Part shown: positions 8,875 through 17,638 of the stretch, in pieces | Numbering within the stretch: position 1 is the first letter of the stretch | Layout of the letters: each line of letters starts with the position of its first letter | Source of the DNA: Vibrio penaeicida | Lineage (GTDB): Bacteria > Pseudomonadota > Gammaproteobacteria > Enterobacterales > Vibrionaceae | Assembly (NCBI RefSeq): GCF_002933855.1 | Contig: NZ_BFAQ01000041.1 | Span: 1 to 64,000 of the forward strand | Direction of reading: 5' to 3' | Length of the DNA stretch: 64,000 nucleotides | Program-made: the position numbers and the translations under genes | The notes under the pieces: generated by a model | Database searches by the model: none | What the model saw: only the letters and a program-made list of their open reading frames with translations | What the model was told of the DNA's origin: nothing

Positions 8875-9285
8875 ATGCGAGGTTCTTTACAGGCTTACAA
8901 AAAGGTTTCAGTAGACAGTCAACTGTCTGCGGCCTCTCCGCATAAGATTATTCAAATGCTGATGGCTGGTGCAATTGAGCGCCTGATTCAAGGTAAGGCT
9001 GCAATGCAGCAGGGAAATATAGCAACAAAAGGTGAGCGTTTAGGTAAAGCGTTAGACATTGTTATCGCACTCAGATCTTGCTTGTCTATGGATGACGGTG
9101 GTGATATTGCTAAAAACCTAGATCAGCTATATGAATTTATGATTACGCAAATCACTGTAGCGAATCAAAGTAATGAACCAAAGCCGATCGACGACGTGGT
9201 TGATATCATTCGTGAGATCAAATCGGCGTGGGATCAGATTCCAGCAGAGTTTCATAACTTAACCTCTGCAGAAATAGGTCAGTAA
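8875..9285 (+). CDS. fliS: Flagellin export chaperone FliS
   Basis: FliS binds the C-terminus of newly made flagellin in the cytoplasm, prevents early polymerisation and delivers it to FlhA. The 136 residues show the family start MRGSLQAYKKVSVDSQLSAASPHKIIQMLMAGAIERLIQG and the four-helix pattern with GERLGKALDIVIALRSCL. It is named flaJ in V. parahaemolyticus. A GAGAGG ribosome binding site precedes ATG 8875. It is the last gene of the filament block; a weak terminator-like element follows. Confidence 0.95.
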   Translation: MRGSLQAYKKVSVDSQLSAASPHKIIQMLMAGAIERLIQGKAAMQQGNIATKGERLGKALDIVIALRSCLSMDDGGDIAKNLDQLYEFMITQITVANQSNEPKPIDDVVDIIREIKSAWDQIPAEFHNLTSAEIGQ

Positions 9286-9323
9286 TCACGGATTTAAGAT
9301 GTTTTAGAACAAAACTCACATCC

Positions 9324-9352
9324 GCAAAGTGCTTGGTTGCCTTATTTTTTTT
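9324..9352 (+). terminator. Possible weak terminator after fliS
   Basis: GCAA (9324-9327) can pair with TTGC (9337-9340), and the sequence CTTATTTTTTTT follows. The stem is only four pairs, but the T run and the position between fliS and flrA suggest partial termination. Confidence 0.35.
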
Positions 9353-9521
9353 ATCGCATAGAATAGAGTCATTATTAGAGCCTACTCTTTTAATGGCTTT
9401 TTTGTTTTTGCTGCTCTCTTAATGCCCATGAATTTGCACACTTAATTCGTAAATGAAACAAAGTTGCAGGGCTTAGGTATGTACGATAATGATTAGAATC
9501 TAAAGGCAAACACTTATTTCT

Positions 9522-10994
9522 ATGCAAGGCTTGGCACAATTGTTGGTTATTGAAGATGATCAGCAGGTTAAACATAATTTAAGCATAATTCTTGAGTTTA
9601 TCGGTGAGCACTGTGAAGTCATCAGTACCGATGAAATCGACAGCATTGATTGGACCGCGACATGGGCTGGATGCATTTTAGGCTCCATAAACCATAAATC
9701 GCAGACAGCGCCTCTTACTAAGATACTGAAACAATCCAACCATATCCCACTTCTTATATTAAGCACTAACACCATTTCTGTGGACGACTTTCCACATTAT
9801 GTTGGCGAGCTTGAACAGCCTTTGAATTACCCTCAGCTCAGTGACGCGTTGCGACACTGCCAAGAATTTCTTGGGCGTAAAGGGGGACCACTGCCGTCTG
9901 CAAGCCGTAAAAACACGCTTTTCAGAAGTTTGGTAGGTCAAAGTCAAGGCATACGAGATGTTCGCCACTTGATCGAACAAGTATCCGCAACCGAGGCCAA
10001 TGTACTTATTCTTGGCGAGTCTGGTACGGGTAAAGAAGTGGTGGCGAGAAACATCCACTATCACTCCCCGCGTCGAAATGGTCCATTTGTTCCAATTAAC
10101 TGTGGCGCAATTCCACCTGAGTTGTTGGAAAGTGAATTGTTTGGCCATGAGAAAGGTGCGTTTACGGGGGCAATTACTGCACGTAAAGGGCGTTTCGAGC
10201 TAGCTGAAGGCGGTACACTTTTCCTTGATGAAATTGGCGACATGCCAATGCCAATGCAGGTGAAATTGCTTCGAGTGCTTCAAGAGCGTAATTTTGAGCG
10301 TGTTGGTGGCAACAATACAATCAAAGCGGATGTTCGAGTTGTTGCTGCAACGCACCGCAACCTTGAAAAAATGATTGAAGCTGAAAAATTCCGTGAAGAC
10401 TTATTCTATCGATTGAATGTTTTTCCTATCGATATGCCTGCTCTAAAGGATCGCAAAGAAGACATTCCACTACTGTTAAAAGAATTGCTAACTCGAATGG
10501 AAGCGGAAGGTGGCATGCCGATATGCTTCACTCCACGAGCGATCAACTCCATGATGGAACATGATTGGCCCGGTAATGTCCGTGAGCTTGCCAATTTAGT
10601 TGAGCGCATGGTTATTCTGTTTCCAAACAGCTTGGTGGATGTCAATCATCTTCCCACCAAATATCGCTACAGTGACATTCCAGAGTTTCAACCGGAGAAT
10701 CTTGGTTCAAGCCAATCCATTGAAGAACAAGAGCGTGATGCACTTTCTGACATCTTTTCGGAAGATTTCAATTTTGAAGAAAGCGCGCTCGATATGGAAG
10801 ACAACGCCAACAGTCCTCAGGAATTACCCCCAGAAGGTGTTAACTTGAAAGAGCTTTTGGCAGACGTTGAAGTGAATATGATCAGCCAAGCATTAGAGGC
10901 TCAAGGTGGTGTCGTTGCGCGAGCTGCGGATATGCTAGGAATGCGTCGTACGACCCTAGTCGAGAAAATGCGTAAGTATAATCTCAACCGCTGA
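9522..10994 (+). CDS. flrA: Sigma-54 flagellar master activator FlrA
   Basis: FlrA is the class I activator of the Vibrio flagellar hierarchy; with RpoN it turns on flrBC, fliE and other class II operons. The 490 residues comprise an N-terminal FleQ-type receiver-like domain (about 1-125), an AAA+ domain (about 135-375) with Walker A GESGTGKE and the sigma-54 contact loop GAFTGA, and a C-terminal Fis-type helix-turn-helix (ARAADMLGMRRTTLVEKMRKY). The receiver-like domain lacks the usual phospho-acceptor Asp context, as is known for FleQ/FlrA; in V. cholerae this domain responds to cyclic di-GMP. It stands alone, 236 bases after fliS. It is named flaK in V. parahaemolyticus. Confidence 0.95.
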   Translation: MQGLAQLLVIEDDQQVKHNLSIILEFIGEHCEVISTDEIDSIDWTATWAGCILGSINHKSQTAPLTKILKQSNHIPLLILSTNTISVDDFPHYVGELEQPLNYPQLSDALRHCQEFLGRKGGPLPSASRKNTLFRSLVGQSQGIRDVRHLIEQVSATEANVLILGESGTGKEVVARNIHYHSPRRNGPFVPINCGAIPPELLESELFGHEKGAFTGAITARKGRFELAEGGTLFLDEIGDMPMPMQVKLLRVLQERNFERVGGNNTIKADVRVVAATHRNLEKMIEAEKFREDLFYRLNVFPIDMPALKDRKEDIPLLLKELLTRMEAEGGMPICFTPRAINSMMEHDWPGNVRELANLVERMVILFPNSLVDVNHLPTKYRYSDIPEFQPENLGSSQSIEEQERDALSDIFSEDFNFEESALDMEDNANSPQELPPEGVNLKELLADVEVNMISQALEAQGGVVARAADMLGMRRTTLVEKMRKYNLNR

Positions 10995-11056
10995 GCGCAT
11001 TTTTGTCAATCAATTGACACTAATGCGACGACGTAACATTTTGATTTTTAATGATA

Positions 11057-11099
11057 AATAGCCTGGCATGCATTGTGCATTACAGGCTATTGTTGTTTT
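11057..11099 (+). terminator. Hairpin with T-rich tail, overlapping the flrB promoter
   Basis: AATAGCCTG (11057-11065) and CAGGCTATT (11083-11091) form a perfect 9-bp dyad with a 17-base loop, followed by GTTGTTTTT. It resembles an intrinsic terminator for flrA, but its stem and loop contain the sigma-54 promoter at 11064-11079. Confidence 0.5.
11064..11079 (+). promoter_or_regulatory. Sigma-54 promoter of flrBC
   Basis: TGGCAT-N5-GTGCA matches the -24/-12 consensus TGGCAC-N5-TTGCW, with ten bases between the invariant GG (11065-11066) and GC (11077-11078). In V. cholerae flrBC is a sigma-54, FlrA-dependent class II operon, so this is the expected signal. Confidence 0.7.
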
Positions 11100-11115
11100 T
11101 AGTCGGAAACCTGTC

Positions 11116-12156
11116 ATGACACCATCAGAAATTCAAGAAAGTACCTCAGCGCTAGGAACCTTAGAAGATCAGGTTGCGCGTTACAAACAAGTTTTGGATG
11201 TGATGCCAGCTGGGGTGATTTTGCTTGATACTCAAGGCAGTGTTTACGAAGCAAACCCTGAAGCAGAAAAATTGCTTGAAGTCCCTCTAGTGGGTCAGAA
11301 GTGGTTTGAAGTTATTCAGGCTGCGTTCGCTCCTCGAGAAGATGATGGGCATGAAATATCGCTTCGAAATGGTCGTAAGGTACGTCTTGCCATTTCAGCG
11401 TCTCAAACAGGGCAGCTAATATTGATTACCGACTTAACCGAAACTCGGCTTTTACAAGCGCGTGTTGGTGATTTGCAGCGGTTGTCCTCTTTAGGAAGAA
11501 TGGTTGCATCTTTAGCACACCAAGTACGCACGCCACTTTCTAGCGCTATGCTTTATGCTTCCAACTTAGGCGCCCCCAATTTACCAGCTCCCACACGAGA
11601 ACGTTTTCAAACCAAACTGGTTGATCGATTACACGATCTCGAAAAGCAAGTGAACGACATGCTTTTGTTTGCCAAAGGGGGAGACAACAAAGTTGTCAAG
11701 CCATTTACCGCTGAAGACTTGCGCACCGAATTTCAACCCATGGTGGAAACCGCAATTAAAACCAGTTCGATTGATTACCATCTCGAATTGGAAAACCCTG
11801 ATGCGATGTTGATGGGCAACGCCAATGCAGTGGCTTCGGCATTAAGCAACCTTGTAATCAATGCAATACAAATTTCAGGAAAAGGGGCACAAATAGATGT
11901 CTATTTCCGCGCAGTAAATAACGAATTAAAAATTTCGATTCAGGATAGCGGCCCTGGTGTCCCACCTGAGTTACAGCAAAAAATTATGGAACCTTTCTTT
12001 ACCACGCGTTCTCAAGGAACGGGTTTAGGGCTCGCCGTTGTTCAAATGGTATGTCGTGCCCATGAAGGAAGGTTAGAACTGATTTCAGAGCCGGGAGACG
12101 GTGCTTGTTTCACTGTCTGTCTGCCCCTTGCAACGACAAACTCTGGAGAAGAATGA
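11116..12156 (+). CDS. flrB: Flagellar sensor histidine kinase FlrB
   Basis: FlrB is the cytoplasmic kinase that phosphorylates FlrC to start class III transcription. The frame is open from 11068, but ATG 11116 lies just downstream of the sigma-54 promoter and gives a typical 346-residue protein. It has a PAS-type sensor (about 30-115, VLDVMPAGVILLDTQG), a HisKA domain with phospho-acceptor His135 in SLAHQVRTPLSS, and a HATPase domain with N box NLVINAI, DSGPGVP and GTGLGLAVVQ. There are no membrane segments. Its stop overlaps the flrC start, indicating translational coupling. It is named flaL in V. parahaemolyticus. Confidence 0.94.
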   Translation: MTPSEIQESTSALGTLEDQVARYKQVLDVMPAGVILLDTQGSVYEANPEAEKLLEVPLVGQKWFEVIQAAFAPREDDGHEISLRNGRKVRLAISASQTGQLILITDLTETRLLQARVGDLQRLSSLGRMVASLAHQVRTPLSSAMLYASNLGAPNLPAPTRERFQTKLVDRLHDLEKQVNDMLLFAKGGDNKVVKPFTAEDLRTEFQPMVETAIKTSSIDYHLELENPDAMLMGNANAVASALSNLVINAIQISGKGAQIDVYFRAVNNELKISIQDSGPGVPPELQQKIMEPFFTTRSQGTGLGLAVVQMVCRAHEGRLELISEPGDGACFTVCLPLATTNSGEE

Positions 12157-13571
12157 TGGCTCAAAGCAAAGTATTAATAGTTGAAGATGATGAAGGTCTA
12201 CGTGAAGCTCTTGTCGACACCCTTGCTTTAGCAGGTTACGAATGGGTTGAGGCGGATTGCGCAGAACAAGCTTTGATCATTCTGAAGTCAGAAGAAGTCG
12301 ATATCGTTATTTCAGATGTTCAAATGGCTGGAATGGGTGGGCTTGCACTACTGAGGAGCATTAAACAGCATTGGCCGAACCTACCAGTATTGTTGATGAC
12401 GGCGTACGCCAATATTGAAGATGCAGTTGCTGCCATGAAAGAAGGGGCCATTGACTACATGGCTAAACCATTTGCGCCAGAAGTGTTGCTCAACATGGTA
12501 AGCCGTTATGCCCCGGTAAAAAGTGATGATGAAGGTGATGCAGTCGTTGCTGATGAGAAGAGCCTCAAATTGCTTGCTCTTGCGGATAAGGTAGCGAGAA
12601 CGGATGCTAATGTCATGGTGCTCGGACCAAGTGGTTCTGGCAAAGAAGTCATGTCTCGGTACATACACAATGCATCCCAGCGAAGTGATGGTCCTTTTGT
12701 CGCCATCAACTGTGCAGCTATTCCCGATAACATGTTGGAAGCCACACTGTTTGGTTATGAGAAAGGGGCGTTTACTGGCGCTGTTCAGGCTTGCCCTGGG
12801 AAATTTGAACAAGCTCAAGGCGGCACCATTCTGCTTGATGAAATCAGCGAAATGGACTTAAACCTACAAGCCAAACTGCTCCGCGTATTACAAGAGCGCG
12901 AGGTCGAACGTTTAGGCAGTCGCAAAAGTATTAAACTAGATGTACGTGTGTTAGCAACCAGTAACCGTGATTTGAAACAATACGTTGCTCAAGGCAATTT
13001 CCGAGAAGATTTGTATTACCGCTTGAATGTATTCCCAATTGCTTGGCCTCCACTGTGTCAGCGTCAGGGCGACATTGAGCCGCTCGCCAAACATTTGGCG
13101 GAGCGCCATTGTAAAAAGCTAGGGCTGCCTGTTCCTAATGTTTCGGCGACTGCTTTGCAAAAGTTAGTTTCATACCCTTGGCCAGGTAACGTTCGTGAGC
13201 TCGATAACGTTATCCAGCGAGCGTTAATATTAAGCGAACAAGGTGACATCGGTTCCGACCATATTCTACTTGAAGGTGTTGATTGGGAGGATGCGAATAG
13301 CTTACAAGCCGTTGTTGAATCGGGTGATGTGGCCATACCTTCCGTTAAACCTATTGCTGAACCCGATAATGAGATCACAAAAACAATGGGAGCTTCTGCC
13401 GATGGTCTAGGTTCTGAGCTAAGAGAGCAGGAATACGCTATTATTTTGGATACTTTGGCAGAATGTAATGGACGAAGAAAAGAGATGGCTGAAAAGCTAG
13501 GCATTAGCCCAAGAACCTTGCGCTACAAGTTAGCAAAAATGCGTGATTCGGGTATTGATATCCCTAACTGA
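12156..13571 (+). CDS. flrC: Sigma-54 response regulator FlrC
   Basis: FlrC is the phosphorylated sigma-54 activator of class III genes (hook, basal body, some flagellins). Two ATGs overlap the flrB stop (12153 and 12156); the second has the better spacing from TGGAGAA and gives 471 residues. The receiver domain (1-120) has acidic EDD near the start and phospho-acceptor Asp54 in VISDVQMAGMGG. The AAA+ domain has Walker A GPSGSGKE and the GAFTGA loop, and the C-terminus has a Fis-type helix-turn-helix (KEMAEKLGISPRTLRYKLAKM). It is named flaM in V. parahaemolyticus. Confidence 0.95.
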   Translation: MAQSKVLIVEDDEGLREALVDTLALAGYEWVEADCAEQALIILKSEEVDIVISDVQMAGMGGLALLRSIKQHWPNLPVLLMTAYANIEDAVAAMKEGAIDYMAKPFAPEVLLNMVSRYAPVKSDDEGDAVVADEKSLKLLALADKVARTDANVMVLGPSGSGKEVMSRYIHNASQRSDGPFVAINCAAIPDNMLEATLFGYEKGAFTGAVQACPGKFEQAQGGTILLDEISEMDLNLQAKLLRVLQEREVERLGSRKSIKLDVRVLATSNRDLKQYVAQGNFREDLYYRLNVFPIAWPPLCQRQGDIEPLAKHLAERHCKKLGLPVPNVSATALQKLVSYPWPGNVRELDNVIQRALILSEQGDIGSDHILLEGVDWEDANSLQAVVESGDVAIPSVKPIAEPDNEITKTMGASADGLGSELREQEYAIILDTLAECNGRRKEMAEKLGISPRTLRYKLAKMRDSGIDIPN

Positions 13572-13600
13572 TAAGCGGCATACTTGCGCTCACTGGTTAG

Positions 13601-13616
13601 TGGCATACTAATTGCA
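13601..13616 (+). promoter_or_regulatory. Sigma-54 promoter of the fliE operon
   Basis: TGGCAT-ACTAA-TTGCA is an almost perfect -24/-12 element with ten bases between GG and GC, 56 bases before the fliE start. It is expected to be driven by RpoN with FlrA or FlrC and to transcribe fliE through much of the basal-body block. Confidence 0.85.
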
Positions 13617-13671
13617 ACGTCAAAGAATAGAACGCAATAACAAGTCAGAATATTGACGACAGAGGTGAGCA

Positions 13672-13983
13672 ATGAAAATTGGTGGAATGAATCAGGAAAT
13701 GCAAGCGATGATGCTTGAGGCGACAAACTCCACTAAACCCGCTACAGGACAGCAGGTTTCCTCTGATTTTGGTGCGCTATTGGATAACGCCATAAATAAC
13801 GTCAATGCGTTACAGAAGCAGTCAGGAGAGCTAGCAACTCGTTTTGACCAAGGCGACCCTAACGTATCCTTGTCTGATGTAATGATTGCTCGAAACAAAT
13901 CTAGTGTGGCTTTTGACGCGACGATTCAAGTAAGAAATAAACTGGTAGAAGCTTATAAAGAGCTGATGAACATGCCAGTATAA
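13672..13983 (+). CDS. fliE: Hook-basal body protein FliE
   Basis: FliE joins the MS ring (FliF) to the rod and is the first protein exported by the flagellar apparatus. The 103 residues end with the conserved segment VSLSDVMIARNKSSVAFDATIQVRNKLVEAYKELMNMPV. A GAGGTGAGC ribosome binding site precedes ATG 13672. It is the first gene of the long operon running through flhB with mostly tiny gaps. Confidence 0.95.
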   Translation: MKIGGMNQEMQAMMLEATNSTKPATGQQVSSDFGALLDNAINNVNALQKQSGELATRFDQGDPNVSLSDVMIARNKSSVAFDATIQVRNKLVEAYKELMNMPV

Positions 13984-13998
13984 AACAGGTAGTGACAA

Positions 13999-15738
13999 GT
14001 GGCTGAAGACAAATCAACAGATCTCGCGGTATCCGATGGCGGTGCAGTAGCAGTAGGAAGTGACCTGGATAACGAGAGTCAAAACCTAGACTTAGATGAG
14101 CAAAGCTCCTCGAAGTTTGATATGTCAATGGGTGATCTAGACCTATTGCGTCAGGTGGTTTTGGTTGTTGCTATTTCAATATGTGTAGCGCTTATCGTCA
14201 TGGTGTTCTTTTGGGTGCGTGAACCTGAGTTACGTCCGCTAGGCACTTATGAGACAGAAGAACTGATCCCCGTTCTTGACTACCTTGATCAACAGAAAAT
14301 TGACTATAACCTCGAAGGGAATACGATCCGTGTTCCAGTGAGTGAATACAGCAACATTAAACTCAACATGACTCGTGCGGGTTTGAATCAACCCGATCCC
14401 GCGGGTGATGATATTCTTCTTCAGGATATGGGGTTTGGTGTTTCCCAGCGCTTAGAGCAAGAGCGTTTAAAACTCAGCCGAGAAAGACAGCTTGGTAAAG
14501 CTATCGAACAAATGCGACAAGTTCGCAAGGCACAGGTTTTACTCGCCTTACCTAAACAAAGCGTCTTTGTTCGCCATAATCAAGAAGCGTCAGCTACCGT
14601 ATTTTTGACGCTTGGTTCTACAAACTCTTTGAAGCAAGAAGAAGTGGATTCCATTGTCGATATGGTGTCCAGTGCCGTGCCCGGTATGAAACCGACACGA
14701 GTAACCGTGACGGATCAGCATGGTCGATTGCTTAGTTCGGGGTCGCAAGACCCAATGGCAACAGCTCGCCGAAAAGAACATGAGCTAGAGCGCAAGCAAG
14801 AACAAGCTTTACGAGAAAAAATCGATTCGGTTCTTATCCCTATTTTGGGTATTGGGAATTACACCTCTCAAGTAGACATTGAGCTCGACTTTAGTGCAGT
14901 GGAGCAAACTCGCAAACGATTTGATCCCAATACCCCCTCTACACGCAGTGAATATACGTTGGAAGATTACAACAACGGAAATGTGGTTGCTGGTGTACCA
15001 GGTGCGCTTTCAAACCAACCGCCAGCGGATGCGTCTATCCCTCAAGATGTCAAACAGATGAAAGATGGCTCTCTACTTGGTCAAGGTTCTGTTCACAAAG
15101 AAGCTACTCGAAATTTTGAGTTGGATACCACTATTAGCCATGAGCGTAGGCAAACAGGCACCGTAAATCGCCAAACGGTGTCGGTTGCTATTCGTCATAA
15201 ACCGAGCGTTAATGCGGAAACGGGTGATGTTACATACCAGCCGTTAGCACAAGCTGAGATTGATGCGATTCGAAGTGTACTGATAGGTGCTGTTGGGTTT
15301 AACGAAACACGCGGTGATTTACTAAATGTACTGAGTGTTAAGTTTGCAGAACCAGAAGCTGAAATCATGTTGGATGTGCCAATTTGGGAACACCCGAACT
15401 TCAACGACTGGATTCGCTGGTTGGCAAGTGCGCTGGTTATCATCGCAATCATCTTGATTTTGGTTCGCCCAGCGATGAAGAAACTTATCAACCCTCACTC
15501 GGAAGAGGACGAAGATTCAGAATTCGGGGCCGATGGTCTTCCACTTTCGGCGGATGGCGATACGAGCTTAATTGGTAGCGATATCGATGCTGGCGATGCC
15601 TTTGAATTTGGTTCAGGTATTGATTTGCCTAACCTACACAAAGACGAAGATGTATTAAAAGCGGTGCGCGCACTGGTTGCAAACGAACCAGAGCTCGCGG
15701 CACAAGTAGTGAAGAATTGGGTGTCAGAAGATGGCTAA
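13999..15738 (+). CDS. fliF: Flagellar MS-ring protein FliF
   Basis: FliF forms the MS ring in the inner membrane, the base on which switch and rod assemble. The GTG at 13999 starts MAEDKSTDLAVSDGG, the usual Vibrio N-terminus. The 579 residues have a first membrane helix at about 51-73 (VVLVVAISICVALIVMVFFW), a periplasmic region with ring-building motifs including ELRPLGTYE, and a second membrane helix at about 470-492. The acidic cytoplasmic tail contains LHKDEDVLKAVRALVANEPELAAQVVKNW, the FliG-binding segment. The last 8 bases overlap fliG. Confidence 0.96.
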   Translation: MAEDKSTDLAVSDGGAVAVGSDLDNESQNLDLDEQSSSKFDMSMGDLDLLRQVVLVVAISICVALIVMVFFWVREPELRPLGTYETEELIPVLDYLDQQKIDYNLEGNTIRVPVSEYSNIKLNMTRAGLNQPDPAGDDILLQDMGFGVSQRLEQERLKLSRERQLGKAIEQMRQVRKAQVLLALPKQSVFVRHNQEASATVFLTLGSTNSLKQEEVDSIVDMVSSAVPGMKPTRVTVTDQHGRLLSSGSQDPMATARRKEHELERKQEQALREKIDSVLIPILGIGNYTSQVDIELDFSAVEQTRKRFDPNTPSTRSEYTLEDYNNGNVVAGVPGALSNQPPADASIPQDVKQMKDGSLLGQGSVHKEATRNFELDTTISHERRQTGTVNRQTVSVAIRHKPSVNAETGDVTYQPLAQAEIDAIRSVLIGAVGFNETRGDLLNVLSVKFAEPEAEIMLDVPIWEHPNFNDWIRWLASALVIIAIILILVRPAMKKLINPHSEEDEDSEFGADGLPLSADGDTSLIGSDIDAGDAFEFGSGIDLPNLHKDEDVLKAVRALVANEPELAAQVVKNWVSEDG

Positions 15739-16783
15739 CGACGTTGCAAAAACAGAAGATGGCGGTGAAAAAGGTTCGGAAATCGATATTGAGTCGATTC
15801 CTGGAGAGGAACGTGCCGCGATATTGCTTTTGAGCCTAAATGAATCGGATGCTGCTGGCATTATTCGTCACTTAGAACCTAAGCAAGTTCAAAGAGTGGG
15901 TAGTGCCATGGCGAGGGCAGCCGACCTTAACTCCGATAAAGTTAGTGTTGTACACCGTGCGTTTCTGGAAGATATCCAGAAATACACCAACATAGGTATG
16001 GGCAGCGAAGACTTTATGCGAAATGCCTTAGTTGCTGCATTAGGTGAAGACAAAGCGAACAACCTTGTTGACCAAATCTTGTTAGGTACCGGCTCGAAAG
16101 GCCTGGATTCCCTTAAGTGGATGGATCCTCGCCAAGTTGCGAGCATCATAGTGAACGAGCACCCGCAAATTCAAACTATTGTACTTTCTTATCTGGAAGC
16201 CGACCAATCCGCGGAGATACTGTCGCAGTTTGCTGAACGTGATCGCCTCGACTTGGTTATGCGTATCGCCAACTTAGAAGAAGTTCAACCGTCTGCATTG
16301 GCAGAACTAAACGAAATCATGGAGAAACAGTTCGCGGGTCAAGCTGGTGCGCAAGCTGCCAAGATTGGTGGTACTAAGGCCGCCGCTGAAATCATGAACT
16401 TCATGGATAACAGTGTCGAAGGCATCTTGATGGATCAAATTCGCGAACAAGATGAAGACATGGCTACTCAGATTCAAGATCTGATGTTCGTGTTCGAAAA
16501 CTTGATGGAAGTGGACGACGCTGGCATTCAAAAATTGCTGCGTGATATTCCACAAGATGTTTTACAACGGGCGCTCAAAGGTGCCGACGATGGTCTTCGC
16601 GAGAAAGTATTCAAGAACATGTCGAAGCGTGCTGCAGAGATGATGCGCGACGACATGGAAGCGATGGCTCCGGTAAAAGTTTCCGATGTGGAAGCGGCTC
16701 AAAAAGAAATTCTGGCGATTGCCCGACGTCTTGCCGACAATGGCGAGCTCATGCTGGGTGGTGGTGCAGACGAATTCCTATAA
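15731..16783 (+). CDS. fliG: Flagellar motor switch protein FliG
   Basis: FliG is the rotor protein that takes torque from the stator and links FliF to FliM. The 350 residues show N, middle and C domains: the EHPQ motif at about 143-146 (FliM contact), the MFVF motif at about 252-255, and the charged torque helix region LRDIPQDVLQRALKGADDGLREKVFKNMSKR. It overlaps fliF by 8 bases, as expected for two proteins made in matched amounts. The C-terminus has a Vibrio-style extension ending GGGADEFL. Confidence 0.97.
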   Translation: MANDVAKTEDGGEKGSEIDIESIPGEERAAILLLSLNESDAAGIIRHLEPKQVQRVGSAMARAADLNSDKVSVVHRAFLEDIQKYTNIGMGSEDFMRNALVAALGEDKANNLVDQILLGTGSKGLDSLKWMDPRQVASIIVNEHPQIQTIVLSYLEADQSAEILSQFAERDRLDLVMRIANLEEVQPSALAELNEIMEKQFAGQAGAQAAKIGGTKAAAEIMNFMDNSVEGILMDQIREQDEDMATQIQDLMFVFENLMEVDDAGIQKLLRDIPQDVLQRALKGADDGLREKVFKNMSKRAAEMMRDDMEAMAPVKVSDVEAAQKEILAIARRLADNGELMLGGGADEFL

Positions 16784-16837
16784 TCCCATGGGCTCCATTA
16801 GCGAGCGCAGCTTGAACAATTAAAAATAGGTAATGTG

Positions 16838-17638
16838 ATGTCATTAGAACGTAAACGCGGCTTTCTACGACCGGATGAAGATGACATAGCTGAAAAAGCG
16901 GAAGCGTGGGGGTTGCCTGATTATACAGGTGACGCCAATGCTAACGCTAAAGATACCGCCCTCAAATACGACCCTTCTTGGGTCCCCAATTTTGACACGC
17001 CCGAAGCCGAAGAGCCGGTTGAACTGACCGATGAACAAATAGAAGAAATTAAACAAGCTGCCTATCAAAAGGGCATGGCATCAGGACAGGAAAAAGGGTA
17101 TCAAGACGGCTTTGAAAAAGGTAAGGAAGAAGGGTTTACTGCGGGTCATCAAGAAGGCACAGAGCAAGGTAGGCAAGAAGGTCTTGAAGCTGGTCAAACT
17201 TACGTTGAAGAACAAGTAAATCACTTTATGACGCTCGCAAGCCAGTTTGCTCAACCTCTTGAACTAATGAATGCTCAGGTTGAAAAGCAATTGGTGGACA
17301 TGGTTCTTACCATGGTGAAAGAAGTGGTTCACGTAGAAGTGCAGATGAACCCACAAGTGATATTAGATACTGTCCGCCAAAGTGTTGAGGCTCTGCCAAT
17401 TGCAGGTCATGCCATTACCATAAAACTTAATCCCGAGGATTTAGCCATCGTTCTTTCGTCTTACGGCGAGGAAGAACTTAATAATCGTAGCTGGACGTTA
17501 TCCAGTGAACCGTCTCTGAATCGAGGAGATGTGCATATTGAAGCGGGCGAATCGAGTGTGAGCTTTAAAATGGAAGAGCGAATCCGTTCAGTCATTCAAT
17601 CCTTCTGCGGGTCAAATCGGCATCAGGAGCAAGTGTAA
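16838..17638 (+). CDS. fliH: Flagellar export regulator FliH
   Basis: FliH is the peripheral stalk that holds and restrains the ATPase FliI at the export gate. GTG 16835 and ATG 16838 are both in frame; ATG 16838 has the better spacing from ATAGG and gives 266 residues. A run of GxxxG repeats at about 79-120 (KGYQDGFEKGKEEGFTAGHQ and beyond) is the family signature for helix packing. The C-terminal half resembles the delta subunit of F-type ATPase. Its stop overlaps the fliI start (TAATG). Confidence 0.95.
   Translation: MSLERKRGFLRPDEDDIAEKAEAWGLPDYTGDANANAKDTALKYDPSWVPNFDTPEAEEPVELTDEQIEEIKQAAYQKGMASGQEKGYQDGFEKGKEEGFTAGHQEGTEQGRQEGLEAGQTYVEEQVNHFMTLASQFAQPLELMNAQVEKQLVDMVLTMVKEVVHVEVQMNPQVILDTVRQSVEALPIAGHAITIKLNPEDLAIVLSSYGEEELNNRSWTLSSEPSLNRGDVHIEAGESSVSFKMEERIRSVIQSFCGSNRHQEQV

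Noticed and set aside
9530..9545. TGGCACAATTGTTGG as a sigma-54 promoter
   Set aside because: It lies inside the first codons of flrA, lacks the -12 GC, and flrA is a class I gene not expected to be read from there.
9522..13571. Long alternative frames inside flrA and flrC
   Set aside because: They overlap the conserved AAA+ domains in other frames and are shadows of the real genes.
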